Origin: a virus | Reading direction: 5' to 3' (one strand) | IMG/VR virus record: IMGVR_UViG_3300042544_001320 | Span: 1 to 29,942 of that record | DNA: 29,942 bases | Part shown: positions 1 to 6,160 of the stretch, piece by piece | Layout: every line of letters starts with the position of its first letter | Position numbering within the stretch: the stretch's first letter is position 1 | The notes under the pieces: generated by a model | Seen by the model: the letters and a program-made list of their open reading frames with translations, nothing else | The model's database searches: none | What the model was told of the DNA's origin: nothing | Made by a program: the position numbers and the translations under genes

Positions 1-503
1 CTGCTGTCGATGGTATGTATTGCAGGGTCATCCCACGGCTTCAGAAGGTGTTCAGGGGTGTCCATGGCGCAATATGCAATCTCCCACACCGGCAGGTCAA
101 AAAGGCACATGTAGCCTCTTGCTTGCCACTCATACTCTTTTTTGCCGGCCTGATCTTCAGTAAGCGGAAACGTCAGCAGTGACCATGCAACTTTGATGTC
201 AACGCCCTTGCCGGAAGTCGCTGCAATCAGATCCGGTTCGCCGGTAATAATCCCGTTGTTTCGGCGCCCGGATGATTCGACTTTCTTCAGGTCATACAAG
301 AAAACCGAGTTATACAGATCAATGCCTTGATCCTCGCAATATTTGCCTTTTTCAATCATTGGCATGTTGTCCAGCGACTTGCGAACACCAAACATAATTT
401 CCCGCGCAGATTCCAGCATTGCCGTTTTTGCTGTCTCTGACCATTCTTCGCCTTTGGTGCGTGGATTGGTCATGATCTTGGCTATTGAGCTACAACGAAT
501 CAT
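1..503 (-). CDS. PD-(D/E)XK phage exonuclease (YqaJ/lambda-exo type), 3' end outside window
   Basis: I read 167 codons from an ATG at 503; the gene runs off the left edge. The N-terminus (MIRCSSIAKIM) is the usual start of phage-type PD-(D/E)XK exonucleases. The nuclease core is visible: GEPDL near residues 89-92 supplies the first acidic residue (D91), VDIK at 101-104 supplies D102 and K104, and a downstream QxxxY element (Q127, Y131) matches the RecB/lambda-exo family. Such enzymes chew 5' ends of phage double-stranded DNA to make single strands for a partner annealing protein. The partner is directly upstream: the ATG overlaps the stop of the ERF gene (ATGA), so the two are translationally coupled. 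The C-terminal part is unseen, so full length and intactness cannot be judged. Confidence 0.85.
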   Translation of the reverse strand, partial: MIRCSSIAKIMTNPRTKGEEWSETAKTAMLESAREIMFGVRKSLDNMPMIEKGKYCEDQGIDLYNSVFLYDLKKVESSGRRNNGIITGEPDLIAATSGKGVDIKVAWSLLTFPLTEDQAGKKEYEWQARGYMCLFDLPVWEIAYCAMDTPEHLLKPWDDPAIHTIDS

Positions 504-1186
504 GATTGCACCTCGGCCATTACGCGGCCAAGCTGGTCATCATTAAGGGTGTATGCGGCATGAAGTCGGTCAAGGGTATATTCGCCGGCATTGATCTTTC
601 CGATTGCCTTTGTCAGCCGAGAGTCGGTGATGGGCTGTTTTGGTGGTTCTTTGTTTGCCGCCAGCCCTTGTGCGTCATTATCTTCTCCGGTACTGATATT
701 CAGCATCATACAAATGCCGTACCGCTTGCCGTAGCTGATAGTGCTACCAACTGCCTGCACTGCGTTTTTGCTTCCAGAGGTATCAAGAGCAAGGGGTATG
801 CTTGTTTCTTCGCTGTGCCCGTCACGGTGGCTTAATACGGTAGTAATCCACATGACGTTAGACTCATGCTTAACGCGAAAGGTTACAGCAAAGCCGTACT
901 TCTGAAGCACTGGCCTGATGGTGTCGTTAATGTCCTCAAGCAAAGCATACTTGGATTTATTGTGGCCCTCGCCCTTTTCAATCACTCGCGGCAATTCGAT
1001 CTGCATTGATGCTAGGTCTGCTGTGAATTGCTGCTTTGCATTTCGGTTCAGAATGCGCTCTTGCATATCCAGCATTTTTTCCAGCTTGGTAATGTCGGCG
1101 TCTTTGTCCATCGCAACGCGCTCAATTACCTGCATCAGCGCCGTTGTTTCTGATGCTTGCGGTTCGTGCTGCACTATGTCTTTCAT
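500..1186 (-). CDS. erf: ERF-family single-strand DNA annealing protein
   Basis: This 228-residue protein belongs to the ERF superfamily, first described in phage P22. ERF proteins form rings on single-stranded DNA and anneal complementary strands for phage recombination and genome circularisation. Visible family marks are the core near residues 76-97 (NKSKYALLEDINDTIRPVL), a following beta segment (GFAVTFRV), and the signature GSTISYGKRYGICMMLNI near 146-163 followed by an acidic EDNDA tail. The N-terminal 60 residues are helical and charged. The start at 1186 is preceded by GAGGG and AGG purine stretches. It is the first gene of the leftward early unit, followed at once by the exonuclease. 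The pair resembles the Red-type exonuclease/annealase pairing, with ERF in the annealase role. Confidence 0.9.
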   Translation of the reverse strand: MKDIVQHEPQASETTALMQVIERVAMDKDADITKLEKMLDMQERILNRNAKQQFTADLASMQIELPRVIEKGEGHNKSKYALLEDINDTIRPVLQKYGFAVTFRVKHESNVMWITTVLSHRDGHSEETSIPLALDTSGSKNAVQAVGSTISYGKRYGICMMLNISTGEDNDAQGLAANKEPPKQPITDSRLTKAIGKINAGEYTLDRLHAAYTLNDDQLGRVMAEVQS

Positions 1187-1217
1187 TCCTGCTACCCTCT
1201 TATTTGTGGTTGACGTG

Positions 1218-1247
1218 TTGACAATACTATCATATTCAAAATAGAAT
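1218..1247 (+). promoter_or_regulatory. Rightward early promoter candidate
   Basis: TTGACA (1218-1223, perfect -35) and TAGAAT (1242-1247, 5 of 6 to the -10 consensus) are separated by 18 bases. Predicted start near 1254, about 30 bases before the Cro-like gene, whose AGGGA ribosome site lies in between. It would drive the replication genes. Confidence 0.6.
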
Positions 1248-1251
1248 ACAA
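1224..1251 (-). promoter_or_regulatory. Leftward early promoter candidate
   Basis: Read on the minus strand, TTGTAT (1251-1246) and TAGTAT (1229-1224) are 16 bases apart. Predicted start near 1217, about 30 bases before the ERF start. It occupies the same DNA as the rightward promoter, so polymerase can probably bind only one at a time. Confidence 0.5.
1233..1248. promoter_or_regulatory. Operator-like palindrome between the divergent promoters
   Basis: TATTC-N6-GAATA is a 16-bp inverted repeat in the overlap of the two promoters. It is a plausible site for the adjacent Cro-like protein, but a short AT-rich palindrome could also arise by chance. Confidence 0.3.
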
Positions 1252-1284
1252 CTACTTTGATATAAACGGTGTAGGGAACGCAAA

Positions 1285-1455
1285 ATGATGACGCTTGAAC
1301 AAATACAAGAGGCTTTGAAAGATCGCAAGCTTGTAGCGGTTGCTGAAGCTACCGGGCTTGCTTATAACACTGTTTGGCGGGTGACTGCTGGAAAGGCGCC
1401 ATCAGTAAGCTATGACGTGGTAAAAAAGCTTTCTGACTATTTGGAAAGAAAATAA
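1285..1455 (+). CDS. Small Cro/CI-like helix-turn-helix regulator
   Basis: A 56-residue protein starting MMTLEQIQEALKDRK and ending YLERK. Residues about 17-36 (VAVAEATGLAYNTVWRVTAG) form a typical lambda-repressor type helix-turn-helix, followed by PSVSYDVVKKLSDYL, the usual closing helix. There is no dimerisation or cleavage domain, so this is a Cro-sized DNA-binding protein. The ATG at 1285 follows AGGGA by a good spacing; an ATG at 1288 is also possible. Being first in the rightward unit and next to overlapping divergent promoters, it probably represses one or both of them. The target site is not proven. Confidence 0.75.
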   Translation: MMTLEQIQEALKDRKLVAVAEATGLAYNTVWRVTAGKAPSVSYDVVKKLSDYLERK

Positions 1456-1456
1456 A

Positions 1457-1492
1457 AAGCCGGATGACCTTTGAAGGGGTATCAACCGGCTT
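1457..1492 (+). repeat. Inverted repeat between the regulator and the replication gene
   Basis: AAGCCGG (1457-1463) pairs with CCGGCTT (1486-1492) across a 22-base loop. There is no T run after it, so it is unlikely to be a simple intrinsic terminator. It could be a weak attenuator or a protein-binding site. Confidence 0.3.
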
Positions 1493-1524
1493 AATGTTCT
1501 GAGCGAACAGGAGTTATTGTACCA

Positions 1525-2274
1525 ATGCACTATTTTAAGCGCAACATAGGCGATTACCACCGCAAGGCAGGGCGTCTGACAATGCTTGAGCACGGAGCGT
1601 ACACGTTGCTTATGGATGCGTGTTATGACCGTGAATTATTCCCAACAAGGCAACAGGCTATTGATTGGTGCTTTGCCAGAACAGAAGATGAGATAAAGGC
1701 AGTTGAATTTGTGCTCGGTAAATTTTTCGAGCTTTCAGACGATGGCACTTATGTTCAGCTTAGAATTTTGCAGGAATTGCTTGAGTATCAGAAAAACTGT
1801 GAGACAAACAAGCAGATAGCGATTGAGCGAGAGGAAAAGAAGCGACTTAAAAAGAAAGGAGGAGCAAACGAATTGAGCACGAACCGTGCACTAGACGTTT
1901 ACGAACAAGCACCTAACCAAGAACCATTAACCATTAACCAAGAACAAGATATAAAACCTACGTCGAAATCGTTGATTTCTCCCTGCCCTGTTGAACAAAT
2001 TATTTCTCTGTATCAAGAGCATTGCACAAGACTACCGCGACTAAGGGTAATACCCGATAAAACCAAAAGCGCTATAAGCGCAAGGTGGAGACAGGATAGT
2101 AAATTTCAGAGTTTTGATTTCTGGAAAGGATTTTTCGATTACTGCAATGACAACAAATTCCTGTCCGGGCAGTCTAACCCACGACCGGGTGCTGATAAGC
2201 CATTTAGGGCGGATCTGAACTGGCTTGTTAAGCCCGAACCATTTGCCAACATAATAAACGAGAAATACGCATGA
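1525..2274 (+). CDS. DUF1376 (YdaU-like) replication protein
   Basis: A 249-residue protein. Residues about 1-100 match the DUF1376/YdaU family of phage and prophage proteins (MHYFKRNIGDYHRKAGRL, then LEHGAYTLLMDACYDRE). These genes usually sit directly before a helicase or loader, in the place of lambda O, and are thought to act in replication start. The middle is charged (EREEKKRLKKK) and then carries an NQEP/NQEQ motif pair near residues 131-141. The C-terminal part (about 150-249) resembles the basic DNA-binding ends of O-like proteins, with aromatic residues such as FDFWKGFFDYC. The stop overlaps the helicase start by ATGA. Origin binding is inference from position and family. Confidence 0.75.
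   Translation: MHYFKRNIGDYHRKAGRLTMLEHGAYTLLMDACYDRELFPTRQQAIDWCFARTEDEIKAVEFVLGKFFELSDDGTYVQLRILQELLEYQKNCETNKQIAIEREEKKRLKKKGGANELSTNRALDVYEQAPNQEPLTINQEQDIKPTSKSLISPCPVEQIISLYQEHCTRLPRLRVIPDKTKSAISARWRQDSKFQSFDFWKGFFDYCNDNKFLSGQSNPRPGADKPFRADLNWLVKPEPFANIINEKYA
1915..1945 (+). repeat. Short direct repeats inside the replication gene, possible origin iterons
   Basis: AACCAAGAAC occurs at 1915-1924 and 1936-1945, 21 bases apart, with CATTAAC repeated at 1925-1931 and 1932-1938 between them. AT-rich DNA (AGATATAAAA) follows. Lambda keeps its origin iterons inside gene O, so these repeats are candidates for the replication origin; only two full copies are visible. Confidence 0.3.
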
Positions 2275-3638
2275 GCATTGATAACCTCAGATTACCACCA
2301 CACAACGACGAAGCAGAGACCGCGGTGCTGGCTGCGATCCTGAATGACAATAACTTGATTAACGACCTTGATTGGTTGCGTGAAGATGACTTTTACCGCG
2401 GCGAGAACAAGGCGATCTACCGCCGCATGTCGGCCATGGCAATGATTGGACAGCCGATTGACCCGGTAACGCTTTGTGGCTCTCTCGATGAAGCTGGTGA
2501 GATGGTTGGCGACCTAAACCATGAGTACGTGATTGATCTTGCCTACGCCGCCCGCGGTGGCTCTAACGTGCAGCACTATGCTGGCATGATTCGCGGCAAA
2601 GCATTCGGTCGAAAACTGATAGCGGTCGGTCAGATGATTGTTGATGCCGGTTACGGTAACGGTGAAATAGATCAAAAGATTGATCGGGCACAGTCGCTTA
2701 TTAATGGTCTTGTCCCGGGAGGAACAAGAGAGCCGCGGCACATTGATGCCATTCTGAATGACGTTTTGGTCGACCTTGAGCGTCGGTCTAAAATCAAAGG
2801 CGAGGTAATAGGACTGAAAACAGGGTTTTGTGATGTGGACAGGATGACTGGAGGATTACAGCCCGGCCAGCTTGTTGTTATTGCAGGCAGACCCGGGTCA
2901 GGCAAAACTACGTTTGCCATGAATGTTTGTGAGCATGTCATATCAGAAGGCAAGAATGTCATCGTGTTTAACCTTGAGATGATTGATGTGAACATTGCTA
3001 TGAAAACCATGGCCAGCCTTGGGCGCATACCTTACGACAAGATGCGGTCCGGCGATATTGGGGAGCATGGCAGCCAGCTAAACACCGCGGCAATCAAGCT
3101 AAAGGGCCGTAACTTTTACATTGATGACAACGGGAATCTGTCCAGTAATCAGGTGGTGTCACGGGCGCGCAAGATTGCTCAGAAACTGGGTGGTCAGATT
3201 GATCTTGTTGTTGTTGATTACCTTCAGCTGCTAAATGACAAAGGGGATGGAGTGCAGCGGATTACTGAAATATCCCGGGCGTTGAAACTTGCGGCCCGGG
3301 AACTGAATTGCCCGGTGATTGCGCTGTCACAGCTTAACCGAAGCCTAGAGAACCGCAACAACAAGCGCCCAATCCTTGCCGACCTTCGCGAGTCCGGGGC
3401 TATTGAGCAGGATGCAGACACGGTCATTATGATTTACCGAGATGAGTTGCACGATGAAAACAGCCAGCAGAAGGGGATTGCTGAAGCAATTATACGCAAG
3501 AACAGGGAAGGCGAACCCGGTACGGCTTACCTTGCTGCCCGGCTTCAGTATTGCCGGTTTGACAATCTTGATCCGAACCATATACCGCGGCAACAGCAGA
3601 AATCGAGCCGTTCCGCATTTGCACACCTTGATGAATAA
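2271..3638 (+). CDS. DnaB-type replicative helicase
   Basis: A 455-residue protein of normal length for DnaB. The N-terminal DnaB domain (about 8-105, PPHNDEAETAVLAAILND) is followed by a linker and a RecA-fold C-terminal domain with Walker A GRPGSGKTT near residues 205-213, Walker B LVVVDYLQLL near 311-320, and the DnaB motif LADLRESGAIEQDAD near 365-379. It unwinds DNA 5' to 3' ahead of the replisome as a hexamer. Carrying its own helicase means the phage need not steal host DnaB, as lambda does with its P loader. Translation is coupled to the DUF1376 gene by an ATGA overlap. Confidence 0.95.
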   Translation: MSIDNLRLPPHNDEAETAVLAAILNDNNLINDLDWLREDDFYRGENKAIYRRMSAMAMIGQPIDPVTLCGSLDEAGEMVGDLNHEYVIDLAYAARGGSNVQHYAGMIRGKAFGRKLIAVGQMIVDAGYGNGEIDQKIDRAQSLINGLVPGGTREPRHIDAILNDVLVDLERRSKIKGEVIGLKTGFCDVDRMTGGLQPGQLVVIAGRPGSGKTTFAMNVCEHVISEGKNVIVFNLEMIDVNIAMKTMASLGRIPYDKMRSGDIGEHGSQLNTAAIKLKGRNFYIDDNGNLSSNQVVSRARKIAQKLGGQIDLVVVDYLQLLNDKGDGVQRITEISRALKLAARELNCPVIALSQLNRSLENRNNKRPILADLRESGAIEQDADTVIMIYRDELHDENSQQKGIAEAIIRKNREGEPGTAYLAARLQYCRFDNLDPNHIPRQQQKSSRSAFAHLDE

Positions 3639-3647
3639 AGGCAATCT

Positions 3648-3812
3648 ATGAAAGAAAAACACGTCAACGAAGTAATGACCGACTTAATACGTCGATGGCC
3701 GACACCGGCAGAAGCCAGAGACGCAAGGATAGAAGCGCGTAACAAGTGGATGCCAAGAATCTGCCGGATACTGGAAATTGAATTTGTACCAATGGAGAAA
3801 AACAATGAGTGA
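3648..3812 (+). CDS. Small hypothetical protein in replication operon
   Basis: A 54-residue reading frame beginning MKEKHVNEVMTDLIRRW and ending VPMEKNNE. It is basic and rich in arginine and tryptophan, probably helical, with no recognised domain. It starts 9 bases after the helicase stop, preceded by AAAGG, and its end overlaps the next gene by eight bases (ATG at 3805, stop TGA at 3810-3812), which fits a compact phage operon. No function can be given. Confidence 0.6.
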   Translation: MKEKHVNEVMTDLIRRWPTPAEARDARIEARNKWMPRICRILEIEFVPMEKNNE

Positions 3813-4557
3813 CACAATCAGCAAGGCGATAGAGTTGTTACAAATCGCGTCATGCCCCTGTTGTGATGGTGCTGGGGCGTACTACGATAATCATGGCTGC
3901 GCTTGGGAGTGCCAGTTCTGCTGCGAGCGTAAGCAGGCAATAGAGGCACTCCAAGCCCTGCAAAGCGGGGAGCCAATAGCAGCCGTTCGCGGCTACTACA
4001 ACGGCAGGTGCATTATTAAGCCGCTTGACCCCGCATTAGTGTTACCGGTTGGCATGGCTTTGTATGCCGCCCCGCAGCCGGTGGTTCCTGAAGGGTACAT
4101 TACGCCGTTTGCATGGATGCGCCCCGAAGATGCCGCACGAACAATGATAGCGGTTGAAGGTGAGCGTGCCGAAGTTGCGCCAGACAAAGAGCATGGATTT
4201 AGTGTTCCGCTGTACAGATGCCAGCAGCCGGCGGTTGATCGCAACGAACTGATCGAGCTGCTCATTGCCACACGCACTCAGTCAGAGGGTGTAACAGCGG
4301 ATTTAATTATTAAGCTGCTATCAGCAGGTGCGGTAGCAACGCCGCAGCCGGTGGTTCCTGAGCGTCTTGCCAAGTATGTAGCAAAGAAAAAAGCGGAACT
4401 TGATAGATACATAGACGAGTTTTGCCGCTCAGAGCCTGGCACTAACGCAGCGGTCTGGAATTCCGGATATCACCGGCAGCACGCAGAGGATTTGCAGGAA
4501 ATTATTGACGAATTGGACGCACTGCTATCAGCAGGCAAGGGAGGTGAGCAACCATGA
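3805..4557 (+). CDS. Ea22/Ead-like mosaic protein with N-terminal zinc-binding motif
   Basis: A 250-residue protein. I chose the ATG at 3805, preceded by GGAGA, over an in-frame ATG at 3778 that lies deep inside the previous gene. Near the N-terminus CPCCDGAG is followed by CQFCC, a DnaJ-like zinc knuckle. Then comes a region ending VGMALYAAPQPVVPE, a phrase typical of Ea22/Ead-type proteins in gammaproteobacterial phages. The linker PQPVVPE returns near residues 182-188, and LLSAG occurs twice (near 172 and 240). Between the linkers lie exchangeable short domains; the last (about 189-238) is a helical charged segment. Members of this group are accessory and of unknown role. The linker repeats are likely sites where such modules recombine. 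Confidence 0.65.
   Translation: MSDTISKAIELLQIASCPCCDGAGAYYDNHGCAWECQFCCERKQAIEALQALQSGEPIAAVRGYYNGRCIIKPLDPALVLPVGMALYAAPQPVVPEGYITPFAWMRPEDAARTMIAVEGERAEVAPDKEHGFSVPLYRCQQPAVDRNELIELLIATRTQSEGVTADLIIKLLSAGAVATPQPVVPERLAKYVAKKKAELDRYIDEFCRSEPGTNAAVWNSGYHRQHAEDLQEIIDELDALLSAGKGGEQP
4072..4361 (+). repeat. 20-bp direct repeat pair (linker of the mosaic protein)
   Basis: The same 20 bases (CCGCAGCCGGTGGTTCCTGA) occur at 4072-4091 and 4342-4361, exactly 270 bases (90 codons) apart, encoding the PQPVVPE linker both times. A second pair, CTGCTATCAGCAGG, at 4315-4328 and 4522-4535 encodes LLSAG and can fold as a small hairpin. Confidence 0.85.
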
Positions 4558-4616
4558 CCAAGGGCGGCTGCCGCTAATAAAAACGCACACAAAGAATCAA
4601 AGGGAGTCAGCAGAGC

Positions 4617-4799
4617 ATGAAAAAAGAGCAACAACAAGTAGAAAAGCTGTCAGCAGTCCTTAATGAGCTGGTCAACATGGGGCACATTAACGCAAACGAC
4701 AGAGTTAGAATTGAAGGGCATGGCGAGTGGACAGTTGGGGAATTGCTTCAAGAAGCAGCAGAAACAATTCTCGTGTCGAGGAATTTTAACAATGGGTAA
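4617..4799 (+). CDS. Small hypothetical protein before ninB
   Basis: A 60-residue protein (MKKEQQQVEKLSAVLNELV...). The N-terminal half looks like an amphipathic helix and the centre (NDRVRIEGHGEWTVGELLQ) looks like a short beta hairpin plus helix. No family is recognised. An AGGGAG stretch stands upstream of the ATG and the stop overlaps the ninB start by eight bases, which supports it as a translated member of the operon. Role unknown. Confidence 0.6.
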   Translation: MKKEQQQVEKLSAVLNELVNMGHINANDRVRIEGHGEWTVGELLQEAAETILVSRNFNNG

Positions 4800-5223
4800 C
4801 ACGTTTAAGGTAACGGAACTGCGGCAGATCGGAAACGCGGTTCAATGGATGGTAACAGCGGTCGAAGCCGGACTGTTAGCGGGCGAGGTCGATATCACGC
4901 TTGCACCTGAAGGCCGTTCAGCGATTCAAAATCGGCGTTTATGGGCTGTACTGACAGATATAGCAACTCAAGTCGACTGGTACGGGCAGAAGCTGTCACA
5001 AGAGGATTGGAAGCACGTATTTACTGCGTCCATGACTAAACAACGGGTAGTTCCTGGAATCGACGGGGGGTTTGTAGTCTGCGGATTATCAACATCAAAA
5101 ATGACAAAGCAGCAATTTGCCGACCTGCTAACCATCATTGACGCTTTTGGCTCAGAGCAAGGGGTTAAGTGGTCAGATCCTGCGCTTGAAACATTCAGCG
5201 AATACCGCGAGGCGCAAGCATGA
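4792..5223 (+). CDS. ninB: NinB recombination protein
   Basis: A 143-residue protein of the NinB family (lambda Orf). Lambda Orf binds single-stranded DNA and helps load recombinases, replacing host RecFOR in the Red pathway. Recognisable parts are the start (FKVTELRQIGNAVQWM), the middle (GRSAIQNRRLWAVLTDIA) and QKLSQEDWKHVFTASM, typical of the family, and the closing ALETFSEYREAQA. A longer reading frame extends upstream to 4663, but that part overlaps the previous gene and is not NinB-like; the ATG at 4792 gives the family length. The stop overlaps the next start by ATGA. Confidence 0.9.
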   Translation: MGNTFKVTELRQIGNAVQWMVTAVEAGLLAGEVDITLAPEGRSAIQNRRLWAVLTDIATQVDWYGQKLSQEDWKHVFTASMTKQRVVPGIDGGFVVCGLSTSKMTKQQFADLLTIIDAFGSEQGVKWSDPALETFSEYREAQA

Positions 5224-5426
5224 CTTTAAAAATTGACAGAATTGGTTTATCAAGCGATCTACGAACGAATAGGTGGTCAATTATTTGCCAGTGCGGGAAA
5301 CGTAATGAGCCATCAACAACGATGCGAGCAACACAGAGATTCCAATGTGAAAAATGTCAGGCTGAAATTTACGCTGATTACAATGCCAATCCGCCGACCG
5401 CAAAGATTATAGAGGCTCAAGCATGA
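5220..5426 (+). CDS. Small zinc-ribbon protein between ninB and ninG
   Basis: A 68-residue protein. Two cysteine pairs, CQCGK near 23-27 and CEKCQ near 43-47, with a beta-rich stretch between them, make a single zinc ribbon. The gene is locked between ninB and ninG with ATGA overlaps on both sides. It may bind DNA or support the Nin recombination proteins, as small zinc proteins in the lambda nin region do, but no specific function is known to me. Confidence 0.65.
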   Translation: MTLKIDRIGLSSDLRTNRWSIICQCGKRNEPSTTMRATQRFQCEKCQAEIYADYNANPPTAKIIEAQA

Positions 5427-5983
5427 GGCGATGCAAGCAATGCCGAATAGAGATCCCGCCGGCTGCAAAGTGTACTGACTTTATCAGCAAGGAGGGATTC
5501 TGCGGCATTGACTGTGCCAGTACGTGGGCTGCCTCAATGGCTACTAAACAGCGCATAAAGACACGCAAGGCAGAAACCAAAACACGCAAGGACAAGATCA
5601 AGACAAAGACAGAATGGTTGGCAGAGGCTCAGGCAGCCTTCAATCAATACATCAGGGCAAGAGATCATGGGCAGGGTTGCATATCATGCGGCACTACAAA
5701 GCAGGATATTCAGTATCACGCTGGACACTATCGAACACGTAAGGCTGCACCACAACTCAGGTTTGATGAGACTCAAGTCTGGCTCCAGTGCGCCACATGC
5801 AATAACCACCTGTCGGGCAACCTAATCAACTACAGGCGCGAATTGCTGAACAGAATTGGACAGGCAGAAGTGGACAGGATTGAATGCGATAACAGCGAGG
5901 CAAGGTTTACGATCGATGATGCCAAGAGGATCAAAGCTGAATACAAGGCTAAATTAGCAGAGTTAAAGAGCTTGACAGCATAG
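5423..5983 (+). CDS. ninG: NinG (Rap) recombination endonuclease
   Basis: A 186-residue protein of the NinG/Rap family. Lambda Rap is a structure-specific nuclease that cuts D-loops and Holliday junctions during phage recombination. The N-terminus carries paired cysteines (CKQC, then FCGIDC), followed by a basic lysine-rich helix (TKQRIKTRKAETKTRK) and the conserved core: CISCGTT near 84-90, then YHAGHY and CATCNNHLSGN. The Cys and His residues form the family's zinc-binding nuclease site. Length is normal. It is the last gene of the rightward early operon and is followed by a palindrome and a terminator. In lambda, Q would follow a little further on; no such gene is found here. Confidence 0.9.
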   Translation: MRRCKQCRIEIPPAAKCTDFISKEGFCGIDCASTWAASMATKQRIKTRKAETKTRKDKIKTKTEWLAEAQAAFNQYIRARDHGQGCISCGTTKQDIQYHAGHYRTRKAAPQLRFDETQVWLQCATCNNHLSGNLINYRRELLNRIGQAEVDRIECDNSEARFTIDDAKRIKAEYKAKLAELKSLTA

Positions 5984-6017
5984 TACGCACAATGTTTTAA
6001 TCCTCACCGCTGACGGT

Positions 6018-6035
6018 AACTTAATTTATTAAGTT
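6018..6035. promoter_or_regulatory. 18-bp perfect palindrome plus a third half-site
   Basis: AACTTAAT-TT-ATTAAGTT is a perfect inverted repeat (8+2+8), and the half-site TTAAGT returns at 6044-6049. It lies 35 bases after ninG and before the terminator. The symmetry fits a dimeric regulator site; the protein that binds is unknown. Confidence 0.45.
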
Positions 6036-6078
6036 TCTTCAGTTTAAGTAACAAGGGAGTCCAACCCGAACACCGAAT

Positions 6079-6102
6079 AAGCCCATCGCAAGTGGGCTTT
6101 TT
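6079..6102 (+). terminator. Intrinsic terminator after ninG
   Basis: AAGCCCA (6079-6085) pairs with TGGGCTT (6093-6099) across a seven-base loop, and a T run continues to 6102. It ends rightward early transcription ahead of the opposing cassette. The rest of the 5984-6160 gap holds only the palindrome and the opposing terminator. Confidence 0.85.
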
Positions 6103-6121
6103 CATTTGTGCGTCACTAAAA

Positions 6122-6146
6122 CTGCGCCAGCCATAAGCCAGCGCAG
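6122..6146 (-). terminator. Intrinsic terminator of the minus-strand cassette
   Basis: Read on the minus strand, CTGCGC (6146-6141) pairs with GCGCAG (6127-6122), with inner GGC/GGC elements unpaired, and TTTT follows from 6121. It lies 15 bases after the methyltransferase stop and faces the ninG terminator. Confidence 0.65.
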
Positions 6147-6160
6147 GGGGTTACAACAGG

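Noticed and set aside
918-1244. 108-residue plus-strand frame across the ERF start
   Set aside because: It would cross the early promoter region and is antisense to ERF; Ser/Cys-rich text of no known family.
5984-6160. A small Q-like or other gene between ninG and the methyltransferase
   Set aside because: No open frame of meaningful length; only the palindrome and two facing terminators.
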